A stretch of 64,000 nt of DNA from Lachnoclostridium sp. UBA1175 (GCA_002311665.1 DBYX01000004.1:6377-70376), one strand, 5' to 3'. Positions 24,657 to 33,976 are shown, counted from the stretch's first letter. The notes: generated from the sequence alone by a model not told the origin. Made by a program: numbers and translations.

Positions 24657-26067
24657 CGAATTCTGCCGGGTGCGGGATCTTGTTGATCTCGCGGGCTTCC
24701 TTCTCCTTGCGCGCGATCCAGATGTCGATCAGGCGCTGCGGGAAGACACCGCCTGCGGTGAGGTAGTCGTGGTCGGCGCGGAGCGCGTCGAGAGCCTCAA
24801 AGAGGGAGGTCGGAAGACCGTCGATCTTCGCCTTCTCCTCGTCGGAGAGGTTGTAGAGGTTGAAGTCGTACGGGCCCCAGCCGTTTGCGTGCGGATCGAT
24901 CTTGTTCTTGATGCCGTCGAGACCGGCCATCAGAATGGCGGCGTACGCGAAGTACGGGTTGCAGGTCGCGTCGGGGTTGCGGAGCTCAAAACGCTTCGCG
25001 TCGGGCGATTTGGCGTAGGCCGGGATGCGGATGACGGCGCTGCGGTTCGCGGTCGCGTAACCGATGGTCACGGGCGCCTCGAAGCCGGGCACCAGACGCT
25101 TGAAGGAGTTTGTGGAAGGGTTCGTGAAGGCGCACAGCGAAGCGGCGTGCTTCAGAAGGCCGCCCATGAACCAGTGTGCGGTCTCGCTGAGACCCGCGTA
25201 GCCCTCGGCGTCGTAAAATACGGGCTTGCCGTTCTTGCGCAGGAGCATATGGACGTGCATACCATTACCGGCCTCGGAAGCGATCGGCTTTGGCATAAAA
25301 GTCGCCGTCTTGCCCTCGCGGATCGCCTGGTTTTTGATGACGTATTTGGTGACCATCGTGCGGTCCGCCATCGAGCAGACCTCACCGAGCTCCACCTCAA
25401 TCTCAAGCTGGCCGGAGCCGCCGACCTCGTGATGGTGGTATTTGACGGGCACGCCCATCTCCTCCATCAGCATGCACATGCGGCTGCGGGTGTCCTGCGT
25501 GATATCGTTGGGCGCGGAGATGTGGTAGCCGCGCTTCGGGTTGACCTGGTAGCCTTTGCTGTCCTCGGAGCCGGCGTTCCACTCCGCCTGCTGTGTGTCG
25601 ACCGCGTAGGAGGCACCGTTTGATTTAACCTCGTACCAGGCGTTGTCGAACACGTGGAACTCAAACTCCGGTCCGATGATCATCGTGTCGGCGATCTCGG
25701 TGGACCGCATATAGTCGACGGCCGCGCGGATGACGTTGCGGGGGTACTGGTCGAACGGACGGTTGGCGGGGGAGTCGATGATCATCGCGTCACCCGACAT
25801 CGTGAGAGTCGGCACTTCGCAGAAGGGATCGATCGACGCCGTCGAAAGGTCCGGAATGAAAACCATATCACTGTTCTCCACGGGCGCGAAGCCGTAGTTG
25901 GAGCCGTCGAACCCGATGCCGAAGCGGAGGGTGTCGTCGTTAAAACGCGCCACGGGGATGGAAATGTGGCGCCAGCGGCCGTCGATGTCGGTCATCTTGA
26001 AATCGATCATCGCGATGTTGTTCTCACGACAGAAGAGTTGAACGTCGGAAACGGTTTTCAGTTGCAT
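24637..26067 (-). CDS. glnA: glutamine synthetase, type I
   Basis: A 476-residue GSI subunit that makes glutamine from glutamate, ammonia and ATP. Visible motifs: DGSNYGF-type beta-grasp region, GPEFEFHVFD (metal Glu), QLEIEVELG, KPIASEAGNGMHVHMLL (ATP/metal His), NRSAVIRIPAYAKSPDAKRFELRNPDATCNPYFAYAAIL. Near the C-terminus FNLYNLSDEE resembles the adenylylation loop of GSI-beta (NLYDLPPEE), so the Tyr may be a modification site. ATG 26067 with AAGGAGGT is chosen over the upstream frame start. Diverges from 26214. Confidence 0.95.
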   Translation of the reverse strand: MQLKTVSDVQLFCRENNIAMIDFKMTDIDGRWRHISIPVARFNDDTLRFGIGFDGSNYGFAPVENSDMVFIPDLSTASIDPFCEVPTLTMSGDAMIIDSPANRPFDQYPRNVIRAAVDYMRSTEIADTMIIGPEFEFHVFDNAWYEVKSNGASYAVDTQQAEWNAGSEDSKGYQVNPKRGYHISAPNDITQDTRSRMCMLMEEMGVPVKYHHHEVGGSGQLEIEVELGEVCSMADRTMVTKYVIKNQAIREGKTATFMPKPIASEAGNGMHVHMLLRKNGKPVFYDAEGYAGLSETAHWFMGGLLKHAASLCAFTNPSTNSFKRLVPGFEAPVTIGYATANRSAVIRIPAYAKSPDAKRFELRNPDATCNPYFAYAAILMAGLDGIKNKIDPHANGWGPYDFNLYNLSDEEKAKIDGLPTSLFEALDALRADHDYLTAGGVFPQRLIDIWIARKEKEAREINKIPHPAEFAQYFDL

Positions 26068-26105
26068 GGTTTTGTACCTCCTTACGGACATATATGTTAA
26101 CTATC

Positions 26106-26134
26106 ATTGTCGCCCCTCCGGGAGGTTTTGTCAA
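26106..26134 (-). promoter_or_regulatory. glnA promoter with palindrome in spacer
   Basis: On the minus strand TTGACA and GACAAT are 17 bp apart. The spacer holds the palindrome CCTCCCGGAGG, a possible operator. The -35 box lies eight bases from the -35 box of the divergent promoter. Confidence 0.65.
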
Positions 26135-26141
26135 GAAAAGA

Positions 26142-26170
26142 TTGAGGGAAACGGCGAAGTGTGATATATT
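26142..26170 (+). promoter_or_regulatory. promoter of the small acidic protein / TPR operon
   Basis: TTGAGG and TATATT are separated by 17 bp, divergent from glnA. Confidence 0.6.
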
Positions 26171-26213
26171 GGGAGATGACCGCAATGGGGCGGTGCATCG
26201 GAAGGAGAATACG

Positions 26214-26354
26214 ATGATTGATTTTGATGAAGAACTGAAGAAATATGTCCCCAGCATGGAGATCAGCGAGGCGGAAGAGGCCGTGCTGAGCCGTGAGATC
26301 TCGGATGCGGCCGATGTGATCGAGCGCATTCTCCAGGAGAAGAAGGAATTGTAA
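26214..26354 (+). CDS. small acidic protein (46 aa), unknown
   Basis: A 46-residue acidic, all-helical protein (MIDFDEELKKYVPSMEISEAEE, then a DAADVIERILQEKKEL helix). GAAGGAGAAT upstream fixes ATG 26214; it has its own promoter and precedes the TPR gene by 28 bases, so the two are probably cotranscribed. I do not recognise a family. A coiled-coil partner of the TPR protein is possible but unsupported. Confidence 0.65.
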   Translation: MIDFDEELKKYVPSMEISEAEEAVLSREISDAADVIERILQEKKEL

Positions 26355-26382
26355 TTCACGCAACGGAAGTAGGAGATAACCA

Positions 26383-27822
26383 ATGATTTGTCCGAAATGC
26401 GGCGCGAACATGATCATCTCAAAAGGTGTGTGCGCCAAATGCGGTTACGACATTGAAGTAAACCGCCAGACCAGGAAATACTCCTGTTATTTCTATAACC
26501 GCGGACTGGAGAGAGCGAGAAACCGCGACCTCTCGGGGGCGGCGGATATGCTTCGCCGAGCGCTGAAGATCAGCAAGAAGAACGTCGACGCGCGCAACCT
26601 CCTGGGCCTTGTGTACTGCGAGATGGGCGATCCCGTGTCGGCGATCCAGGAGTGGATCATCAGCCGCAGTTTTCTTGAGGAAAATAACCCCGCCACGCAG
26701 TATCTCGAGACGCTCCGCTCCAACCCGTCCAAGCTGGACAACCTGAACCTCGCGATCCGCAAGTACAACGGTGCGGTGGACGCGGTCGCGCACGACGGCG
26801 ACGACCTCGCGATCCTGCAGCTGAAGAAGGCGGTGAGCCTGAATCCGAAATTCATCCGCGCATGGCAGATGCTTGCGCTCATCTACATGAAATACGGGCA
26901 GATGGACAAGGCGCGCACATGCCTTCGAAAAACGCTCGCGATCGACGTGACCAACACGACGTCGATGAAGTACCTCCGCGAGATCCGCGCGATGCTGCGG
27001 GCGAACCGCAAGCTGAAGGTTGCCGTGGAGGAGCAGGAGGATGAGCAGGAAGCGGAGGTCGTGACGACCAAGACCTATGCATCGTATCTGGAGGAGCAGG
27101 ACCACATCGACTACCGCGTGCTGATCTCGCTGCTGATCGGCATTTTCCTCGGCATTATGGTTGTGTACTTCCTCGTCGTGCCGGGCATCAAGACCGGAAT
27201 GCGCCAGGAGTTCAAGGGGACGCAGGCGGAGTACGCGGAGCAGATGTCGAAGTACCTGACGGACATCGACGCGCTCGAGAAGGAGGCGCAGTCGCTGCGC
27301 AACAAGATCGACATGCAGGAGACCGAGCTGGAGGCCAACGCGGCGGAGCTCGAGGATCTTCGCGACAAGGCCGGCGGTATCAACATGTTCAATATGACGG
27401 CCTACTATCTCAACCTGAGGCAGAAGGGTGAGGCGACGAAGGACGAGCTGTTCATCCTGCAGAAGCGCATCAACGCGGTTTCTCAGGAGGAGCTCTCGAA
27501 CGAGATGGCCAAGCAGATCTACGACCGTGTCCTGGCGGACTACCCGGACGCCAAGTCGGTCACGATGACGAGCTCCGAGCTGTATGAGAAGGGTCGCGCG
27601 CTGTACGACAAGAGCAGGTACACGGAGGCGCTGGAGTATTTTACGTACTCCTATGAGAAGTCGGCCGATAACGAGAAGAATATGTACTACCTTGCGAGGA
27701 CGTACCAGCTGACCGGCAACAACACGGCGGCACTCCGGTATTACAACGAGTACACCGAGCGATTCCCGGAGGGCGAGTTCATCTCCTCCGTCAACGGATA
27801 CATCAAGCAATTGCAGCAGTAG
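26383..27822 (+). CDS. zinc-ribbon / TPR membrane protein
   Basis: A 479-residue protein. Residues 1-26 form a zinc ribbon (CPKCG ... CAKCG). Residues 35-205 are TPR repeats (NRGLERARNRDLSGAADML, ARNLLGLVYCEMGD, AWQMLALIYMKYGQMDKA). A single membrane span lies about 247-268, followed by a coiled coil (290-335) and more TPR units to the end (YEKGRALYDKSRYTEALEYF, YLARTYQLTGN). The zinc ribbon and first TPR block should be cytoplasmic, the second outside. It may act as a scaffold linking cytoplasmic and envelope partners. The second half resembles the periplasmic YbgF/Tol-Pal-type TPR layout. Function unknown. Confidence 0.82.
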   Translation: MICPKCGANMIISKGVCAKCGYDIEVNRQTRKYSCYFYNRGLERARNRDLSGAADMLRRALKISKKNVDARNLLGLVYCEMGDPVSAIQEWIISRSFLEENNPATQYLETLRSNPSKLDNLNLAIRKYNGAVDAVAHDGDDLAILQLKKAVSLNPKFIRAWQMLALIYMKYGQMDKARTCLRKTLAIDVTNTTSMKYLREIRAMLRANRKLKVAVEEQEDEQEAEVVTTKTYASYLEEQDHIDYRVLISLLIGIFLGIMVVYFLVVPGIKTGMRQEFKGTQAEYAEQMSKYLTDIDALEKEAQSLRNKIDMQETELEANAAELEDLRDKAGGINMFNMTAYYLNLRQKGEATKDELFILQKRINAVSQEELSNEMAKQIYDRVLADYPDAKSVTMTSSELYEKGRALYDKSRYTEALEYFTYSYEKSADNEKNMYYLARTYQLTGNNTAALRYYNEYTERFPEGEFISSVNGYIKQLQQ

Positions 27823-27875
27823 AAACAGCTGCGGCAGGGACAACTGCTGCAGGAACAATCACAGCGGAAACGACG

Positions 27876-27918
27876 CGGCGGGAGCATAAAAACTCCCGCC
27901 GTTTTTGTTCGGCGGGAG
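27876..27918. terminator. three-arm shared bidirectional terminator
   Basis: Arms CGGCGGGAG (27876-27884), CTCCCGCCG (27893-27901) and CGGCGGGAG (27910-27918). Left plus centre followed by TTTTT terminates the TPR gene on plus; right plus centre followed by TTTTT on minus terminates the glycosyltransferase gene. Confidence 0.85.
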
Positions 27919-27964
27919 TCGTAATGGCTCGTTTGTTCAGAGTCTTTCACGGGGCTGCTGCCGG

Positions 27965-29962
27965 TCACTTCCGGTACATCAGCCGGTTCAGCATATAGAG
28001 CGGCGCGAAGCGCGTCTCGCGGATCAGGAGCGGTATGTAGCGGCTGCAGCGGCTGCAGTGCAGGCACATCACGGCGACCTCGCTGCCGTCCTCCCTGCGC
28101 GTAAAATAAGGGATGTGGTTGCGGAAGCGGAACTCCTTGGTCTGACGGTGCTCATTGAAGCGGTACTCGTCCGTCTCGAGGTTGTCGGCGGAGGAGAGAG
28201 CGTAGTCCCAGACGACGAGGCTCTCCGGTTGGTCGCCGTCGCTGACCGTCTTGACCTCGCAGAGGTTGCGGTAGCGGAAGCCCTTGTCGTAGCCGGAGAG
28301 GATCTTGCACCAGGCGGTGAGCAGCACGGTGTCGGTGATGCGCGAGGGCTTGCCCTCCTCGGTTTGCTTCTGGCACACTTCCTTGAGCCAGTTCGTGTTG
28401 GAGCGGTAGACGTACAGCACAAAATCCAGGAACTGGCGCAGGCGGTCGATCTTCCAGTAAGCGCAGTGCGGCGAGACGCTCTCCTTCAGGAATGCGTCGG
28501 ATGCCGTGCCCGTGCACGCGAAGTCGGCGTCGTCGATGTTGAGCTTGCACAGATTGCCGTAGACGAGCACGTCGCTGTCGCACAGGAAGCATCGCTCGAT
28601 GCCGCGTTCCTTCATAAACCCGTACAGCGCAAAATGCCGCTCGAAGCAGGCGAGGTCAAACTCGCCCACGGAATCGATGCCGAACGGGCGGAATACGTTG
28701 CGGAATTTGACAATCTCCTCCTCGTTGCAGTGCGAGGCGTCGACCCAGTTGGCGATGTAGCCGCGGTTGGACTCGTCGCCGAGAAGCACGACATTGCGGT
28801 AACCGCAGGAGCGGCCGGCGCGCTGCAGCACGTCGAAGACATAGCTGTCATCACCCTTGTGGCAGAAGACCACGGGGCAGGAGCCGGACAGGTCTCTCTT
28901 GAGCACCGGATAGATCACGCGGTTGTCCGCGGAAAATGTCAGATACAACAGGAACGGATAGCACGCCGATACAAAGCGCAGCGCCTCCAGCGGTTCCTGC
29001 GCGGTTGCGCATTGCCCGCACACGAGCGCCGTGAGGATGACGAAGGAGTCCATCTGCAGGCGGTCATCCGCGGAGATCGTACCGCGCCAGTCGATCTGGA
29101 TCAGACGGCGCATACGGCGGAACAGAAGCGTCACCGTCACAAGCTGTGCGGCGGCGTATATGCGGACTAAGATGCCGTTTCCGAGGATCAGGGCGTCCAC
29201 CGGAAGAAGGATCCGGACAAGCGTGAGAAGCGTGTCGAGCAGGTAGTAGGAGACGTGCCCCATATAGTTCTCGTCTGGGAAACGTCTGCGGTAGGTCGCC
29301 GTCGTAGTGATGCTCGGATGCAGCTGGTAGATCTTCGAGATCACGCCCGCCTGGTAGAGAAGACAGAACGCGAGCATCAGCAGGATGCAGACGCGGATCG
29401 CGTATGTGTCGTTGCGCTGCCAGAGCCGCGCGATAAGGTACACCGGGATGACGATGAGCGCGGGGTGCCAGACAAACACGCCGTACAGGATCAGTACGGC
29501 CGCGGACAGCGAGTAGCGCAGCACGGCACTCCGGAACTTGAGAAATGTCAGGATCAGCGCGCAGAGCAGCACCGTGAGCACAAGCTTCGAGGGCTGCAGC
29601 ACAAAAAGAACATCGATGCCGAGGAAACCCGCGTACAGCAGGTAGGAAACGCGCCTGCGCACATCGATTAGGAAGACCGTATAGAGATAGAGGAATGCGG
29701 ACAACAGGAGTCCCAGCCAGAAATAAACCGCGTAACCCGGCTGCGGTACGGACAGGCTGCGGCAAGTCGCGCACAGGGCTTCATAGTCCTCCGAGAGGTA
29801 GCGGAACGCCCCGGCCTTATGCAGCGGGCCGTACAGGACAAGATAGAAGAGAAGGCCGTCGACCAGCAGCTTGATCAGCGCGACCGCGAGAATCCGCCGA
29901 CTGTCCTTAAAGCGCGGAAACACGCTTGATTCGGTTGTCTCGGAAGCGAGATTCTGATCCAT
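27965..29962 (-). CDS. membrane protein fused to a cytoplasmic glycosyltransferase
   Basis: A 665-residue protein. Residues about 25-340 hold some ten hydrophobic segments in an EpsG/polymerase-like layout. From residue about 370 a soluble GT-A-like domain follows (CPVVFCHKGDDSYVFDVLQRAGRSCG, LLGDESNRGY), with a DxD-type motif in CFLCDSDVLVYGN, ACTGTASDAFLKE and a C-terminal Cys/His group (CLHCSRCSRY). The likely role is polymer synthesis or glycosylation at the membrane. ATG 29962 has AAGGAG upstream; the long upstream open frame has no start signals. Expressed from its own promoter. Confidence 0.75.
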   Translation of the reverse strand: MDQNLASETTESSVFPRFKDSRRILAVALIKLLVDGLLFYLVLYGPLHKAGAFRYLSEDYEALCATCRSLSVPQPGYAVYFWLGLLLSAFLYLYTVFLIDVRRRVSYLLYAGFLGIDVLFVLQPSKLVLTVLLCALILTFLKFRSAVLRYSLSAAVLILYGVFVWHPALIVIPVYLIARLWQRNDTYAIRVCILLMLAFCLLYQAGVISKIYQLHPSITTTATYRRRFPDENYMGHVSYYLLDTLLTLVRILLPVDALILGNGILVRIYAAAQLVTVTLLFRRMRRLIQIDWRGTISADDRLQMDSFVILTALVCGQCATAQEPLEALRFVSACYPFLLYLTFSADNRVIYPVLKRDLSGSCPVVFCHKGDDSYVFDVLQRAGRSCGYRNVVLLGDESNRGYIANWVDASHCNEEEIVKFRNVFRPFGIDSVGEFDLACFERHFALYGFMKERGIERCFLCDSDVLVYGNLCKLNIDDADFACTGTASDAFLKESVSPHCAYWKIDRLRQFLDFVLYVYRSNTNWLKEVCQKQTEEGKPSRITDTVLLTAWCKILSGYDKGFRYRNLCEVKTVSDGDQPESLVVWDYALSSADNLETDEYRFNEHRQTKEFRFRNHIPYFTRREDGSEVAVMCLHCSRCSRYIPLLIRETRFAPLYMLNRLMYRK

Positions 29963-29998
29963 ACTGCAGGCTCCTTTTTCGCGAAAAATACTGCGATT

Positions 29999-30027
29999 AT
30001 CATACCTTCTTTTCGACGTTTTGTAAA
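29999..30027 (-). promoter_or_regulatory. glycosyltransferase promoter
   Basis: On minus: TTTACA and TATGAT separated by 17 bp, about 37 bases before the start codon. Confidence 0.75.
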
Positions 30028-30052
30028 CAGGTTCTTTGGCCGATGTAGGGGG

Positions 30053-30082
30053 TTTACATTTTAATCGCCCCTGTGCTATAAT
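30053..30082 (+). promoter_or_regulatory. promoter of the small membrane protein gene
   Basis: TTTACA and a perfect TATAAT with an 18-bp spacer. The transcript would have a leader of about 100 bases. Confidence 0.7.
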
Positions 30083-30188
30083 GAATGCGCACGGTGGAGA
30101 CCGTGTGACGCGCGGCGACGACCGCGCGGACAAAACTTTTGTTCCGTCGGGCGGAGGACGGTGCCCCCGGCGCGGACACGAGGTATGT

Positions 30189-30554
30189 ATGAGAGAGGGC
30201 TTCGGGCGAATCGCATATTGTCTCAGCCGGGCAGCGAGGGCGATGGCCTTATTGCTTGCCCTTGTTTTGGTTGTGCTTCTTTGCTCGGAACGATGCCTTG
30301 CGGCAGTTCCCTCAGCCCGCGCGGAATACGGCAACGGAACGATTGAACCGGAGGACATCATCCCCGAGGAGGATCCGCAGAGCGTGACGAAGGCCGCGAC
30401 GCCGGGGCCGGAGGAACCGACGCAGAAGCCGAAGAAGCAGCTGGCCGCGGAGCAGTACGCACTCGGAGTCATCCTGGCAGGCGGGATCGCCATCGGAATG
30501 ATGATCGCCCTGTTCTTCTACTACACGAAGCAGAACAACGGGCATCAGGAGTAG
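30189..30554 (+). CDS. small exported two-span membrane protein
   Basis: A 121-residue protein with a basic N-terminus, a hydrophobic stretch (MALLLALVLVVLLCSE) and an AEA-like region that could be a signal peptide or anchor; an acidic Pro-rich middle (EDIIPEEDPQ, TPGPEEPTQKPKK) and a C-terminal span (ALGVILAGGIAIGMMIALFFYY). I do not recognise a family. It diverges from the glycosyltransferase gene and ends with a strong terminator. The start choice is uncertain; GAGGT lies close before ATG 30189. Confidence 0.6.
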   Translation: MREGFGRIAYCLSRAARAMALLLALVLVVLLCSERCLAAVPSARAEYGNGTIEPEDIIPEEDPQSVTKAATPGPEEPTQKPKKQLAAEQYALGVILAGGIAIGMMIALFFYYTKQNNGHQE

Positions 30555-30586
30555 ACCGGAAACAACATAACAAACCTGTACGGTTC

Positions 30587-30616
30587 AAGCCGGGGAGGCA
30601 GTTCCCCGGCTTTTAT
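30587..30616 (+). terminator. terminator after 30189-30554 gene
   Basis: AAGCCGGGGA pairs with TCCCCGGCTT around a short GGCAGT loop, followed by TTATT. Confidence 0.85.
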
Positions 30617-30657
30617 TGTGCCGTTTCTCGTGCGCCTGAGGTGCCGCCGGAAAAAAA

Positions 30658-30718
30658 GCGAATAAAAGGGAACTGCTACCGGCAGGCTCTTCTCGAAAAG
30701 CCCATCGGTAGCAGTCCC
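30658..30718 (-). terminator. terminator of the PBP1A / Cys-rich protein transcript
   Basis: On minus a 13-bp stem (GGACTGCTACCG with CGGTAGCAGTTCC) plus an inner GGCT/AGCC stem is followed by TTTTATTCG and a second T-run. The 170 bases between it and the end of the small gene show nothing recognisable. Confidence 0.7.
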
Positions 30719-30888
30719 CTGCGCGTAATATAAAGAGGAAAAAGAAAACTGTCATATTCATTCGGAAGGTTTTGTTGCTCCCTTCGTTGAGAATCAGTAT
30801 AGCAAATGCAAGGGCGGAATACAACTAAAATAATGGTGAAAAATTTTACTTGTTTTGCCCGATTAAGCATTATTTTTACATTGAGGTA

Positions 30889-31098
30889 TCACATCTGCTT
30901 CCGTACGACAAGATATTCGTCGCCGTTGCGGTAAAAAGGGCACGAGAACGACTCGCCGCGCATAAAATGAGCCATCTCGTCCTCGTCGAGATCCTTGCTG
31001 CAGGTGTAGCACTCATAATCCTCATCGTACTCGTAGTACATACAGTAATCACAGTTGGTGGGCGGAGAAGGCTTCCGCGGTGTCTTGGATCCGGTCAT
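30889..31098 (-). CDS. Cys-rich small protein, DUF6472-like
   Basis: A 69-residue protein with NCDYCMYYEYDEDYECYTC, DLDEDEMAHFM and a C-terminal CPFYRNGDEYLVVRKQM. The pattern of five Cys and acidic/aromatic pairs is that of a short family widespread in Clostridia (I recall it as DUF6472), probably a metal-binding protein. ATG 31098 has AAAGGAGT upstream. It follows the PBP1A gene by 70 bases on the same strand. Confidence 0.8.
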   Translation of the reverse strand: MTGSKTPRKPSPPTNCDYCMYYEYDEDYECYTCSKDLDEDEMAHFMRGESFSCPFYRNGDEYLVVRKQM

Positions 31099-31168
31099 AG
31101 GAAACTCCTTTGAAGATAGGATGTCGGACGGGCCAGAGCGGTCCGTCCGACGTTGTTTTTGTATGCAG

Positions 31169-33895
31169 TTAGTCGGTCGTGGCGGTATTCGTGTTCACCG
31201 GAGGCGTCCAGCCGGCACCGTGGATCGTACAGGTCGTCTGCGCCGCAGCGGTGATGATGTACTTCGTGTCGGAGGTTCCGCCGTTCGCCAGCGAATCCGC
31301 AGGCTCGATCTTCTTCAGATACACGTGCGTCTGCGTGTCCGGACAGTACGGAGATGCACAGCATCCGGATTCCGTACAGATCGTGACCTTCTCGTGGCAG
31401 GTGCAAGCCTCGTACGGCTCGGTACCCTTCTCGAAGATCTCCTCCTTGATGCAGTTGCCGCCGGCGTAGGCATCGCAGAGACCCGGTACGGCCATCTTGC
31501 CGCATTTGGTACAGACGCTCATCTTGATGAGGTTGACCGACGCGGCGGGCTGGAAATCAAACTCGGCACGGTGCGCCTTCTTGCTGAGAGGCTTACCGTT
31601 TTCGTCGACGCCTATGCCCTTCGCCCGGTGGACATCCTCCATGATGTTGCGCCACATTTTCCGGTAGTACGAGGTGTCCTTCTGCTCGTGGTTGTTGTCA
31701 TAACCGCTCCAGATCGCTGCGGTGTAGAACGGGGTGAAACCCGCGAACCACAGGTCGACGTTGTGGTGTGCGGTACCGGTCTTGCCGGCTACCGGGATGG
31801 CTTCGAGCTTGCTGAAACGGCTGGTGGAACCGGTACCGATCTCGGTGGTGTCCACCATCGCGTTCGTGAGAAGGTATGCGGTGGATTCCTTCATAACCTG
31901 TCTGGTCGTCGCCGTGTTGTTCAGCACGATGTTGTCTGCGCGGTCCTTGACGACCGTGTAATATCTGGGCTTGTTGTAGTAACCGTTGTTCGCGATCGCG
32001 GCATAGCCTGCCGTCATCTCCAGCACGGAGCAACCGTTTGTGAGACCGCCGAGCGCGATGGCGACATTGAGGTCGGAGTAGCCGTCGCTGCCGTCCGTGT
32101 CAATGCGGGAGAAGCCGAGCTTCTGCAGTGTGGCGACGCCGATCTCCGGGGTGACCGCGAGCATACACTGCGCGGCGACACAGTTTCGGGAATCGTAGAT
32201 ACCCTGACGGATGGTCGAGAGGCCCTTGTAGTAGCCGTACCAGCTGTGGACATGCTCCTTGCTGTTCGGATACTGGAAGTAGCAGTCGTCGAAGACGCTC
32301 GCGAGCGTGTAGCCGCACACGTCGATCGCGGGAAGGAACGACGCGAGAACCTTGAAGGTGGATCCTGCCTGACGGTAGGTGTTGCTCGCGCGGTTCAGGA
32401 CTCGGTTACCGACCTTCTTGCCGCGGCCGCCGTACTGTGCGATGACCTTGCCGGTCTTCTGCTCCATGATGACCATTGCGCATTGCGGCTGCAGTGTGTA
32501 GGCGCGCGACTCCGTGACGGAGTACTCGACGCCGGGGTTGTTCTTCTCGAACTCGGCAGCCATCGCGTCCTTGAAATCGTCGATCATCGAGTAAAGCTTC
32601 TCGATATCGTACGTGTAGGCGTTGATGCCGGTGCTGCCGCTCTTGTGGTAGAAGATCTTCGAGGAATCCTTGTAGTTCTCGTAGTACTTCAGCAGTTCGC
32701 TAATATGGTAATGTTTGGTGACCTTGCCGTCTTTGCTGACGAACGAGAGCGCGTAGCTCTTGTCAAGCTCGTAGTAGGAACCGGACTTCAGCTTCGGGAA
32801 ATTCTCCTCGTTCGTAAAATAAGAGTCCATGATCTCCTGGGCTTCGCGGTCCTGCGTCGTGTAGATCTTGAGACCGCCGGTGTACAGAAGGTCATATGCC
32901 TGCGAGGTCGTGAGGCCCTTCTTCTTCTGAAGATCCTCAACCAGCTGCTCGATCAGCTCATCCACGAAGTAGGAGTACTGCTGCGCTTCGGTCGCCTCGA
33001 CGATGTCCGCGTGGTTCTTCAGGCGGAGGTACACGTCGTCGGTGTCGGCGATCGCTTCGTCATACTCCTCCTGCGTGCAGAAACCGGCGCCGAGCATGTT
33101 GTTCAGACAGTCCTCGCGACGGCGGCGGTTATTTTCCTCGTTGAGAAGAGGGTTCATACCGTTCACGCCCTCAGGCCAGTAGGCGATCGGCGCGATGACC
33201 GTTGCCTCCGAGATCGTGAGCTCATCGACCGTCTTGCCGAAGTAGCGCTTGGCGGCGTCGCCGATCCCGTTGGAGCCGTTGCCCAGGTTGATCGTGTTGA
33301 GATAGTATTCGAGAATGGTGTCCTTGTCGAGTTTGTCCTCGAGCTTCACCGCGAGGTACTGCTCCTGAATCTTACGGACGAGTTTGTCGACCGAGCTTCG
33401 CTCGTTACCGCCGCCGAACACCTGGTTCTTCAGGAGCTGCTGCGTGATCGTACTCGCACCGTACTTCAGGCCTCGCACTTTGATTACGGAAAATGCGGCA
33501 CGGAATATACCGCGGACGTCGATACCGTTGTGCTGGTAGAAACGCTCATCCTCCATAGCGACAAATGCGTCGCGCACGTGCTGGGGGATGGTATTGATCG
33601 GAGCATAGATCTTGTTGGTTCCCGAGCCGATCAGCTCGACGATCTGCGTTCCGTCCTTGTCGAGAACCTTCGAGGAGAACCGGTCCGGGTGGACATCGAT
33701 GCCGTCGATGTTCGGAGCGGTGGCGATGGTAGCCTGGTAGGCTCCGTAGGCGGAGAAACAGCCCACGGCCATCACGAGAACAAGTCCCACCAGCGCGATA
33801 CGGAACAACCATATGCGCACCAGGCTGTAGAACCGCCTGACGGGGGACTTCAGATACTTCTGTTTTCGAATGATATTGTAATGACTGTAATTCAT
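31169..33895 (-). CDS. pbpA: class A penicillin-binding protein (PBP1A family)
   Basis: A 908-residue bifunctional peptidoglycan synthase. One span lies near residues 30-55. The GT51 glycosyltransferase domain has the catalytic EDERFYQHNGID and GASTITQQLLKN motifs. The transpeptidase domain has the nucleophile QAGSTFK, DSRN (SxN box) and AGKTGTAH (KTG box). The last 130 residues form a Cys-rich extension (CTKCGKMAVPGLCD, CTCHEKVTICTESGCCASPYCP), frequent in clostridial PBP1. ATG 33895 has AAAGGAAG upstream. The promoter carries WalR-like boxes. The gene symbol is generic. Confidence 0.93.
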   Translation of the reverse strand: MNYSHYNIIRKQKYLKSPVRRFYSLVRIWLFRIALVGLVLVMAVGCFSAYGAYQATIATAPNIDGIDVHPDRFSSKVLDKDGTQIVELIGSGTNKIYAPINTIPQHVRDAFVAMEDERFYQHNGIDVRGIFRAAFSVIKVRGLKYGASTITQQLLKNQVFGGGNERSSVDKLVRKIQEQYLAVKLEDKLDKDTILEYYLNTINLGNGSNGIGDAAKRYFGKTVDELTISEATVIAPIAYWPEGVNGMNPLLNEENNRRRREDCLNNMLGAGFCTQEEYDEAIADTDDVYLRLKNHADIVEATEAQQYSYFVDELIEQLVEDLQKKKGLTTSQAYDLLYTGGLKIYTTQDREAQEIMDSYFTNEENFPKLKSGSYYELDKSYALSFVSKDGKVTKHYHISELLKYYENYKDSSKIFYHKSGSTGINAYTYDIEKLYSMIDDFKDAMAAEFEKNNPGVEYSVTESRAYTLQPQCAMVIMEQKTGKVIAQYGGRGKKVGNRVLNRASNTYRQAGSTFKVLASFLPAIDVCGYTLASVFDDCYFQYPNSKEHVHSWYGYYKGLSTIRQGIYDSRNCVAAQCMLAVTPEIGVATLQKLGFSRIDTDGSDGYSDLNVAIALGGLTNGCSVLEMTAGYAAIANNGYYNKPRYYTVVKDRADNIVLNNTATTRQVMKESTAYLLTNAMVDTTEIGTGSTSRFSKLEAIPVAGKTGTAHHNVDLWFAGFTPFYTAAIWSGYDNNHEQKDTSYYRKMWRNIMEDVHRAKGIGVDENGKPLSKKAHRAEFDFQPAASVNLIKMSVCTKCGKMAVPGLCDAYAGGNCIKEEIFEKGTEPYEACTCHEKVTICTESGCCASPYCPDTQTHVYLKKIEPADSLANGGTSDTKYIITAAAQTTCTIHGAGWTPPVNTNTATTD

Positions 33896-33976
33896 AGCGC
33901 CGGAACTTCCTTTCGCGCAAAAAACTTCATAACTTACGGGCACCCCACGTACCCTGTCGATAATAATGCAGCATTA

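Noticed and set aside
26419..27858. Minus-strand 479-aa frame opposite the TPR gene
   Set aside because: Leu/Arg/Val-rich shadow; the plus-strand protein has zinc ribbon, TPR and a span.
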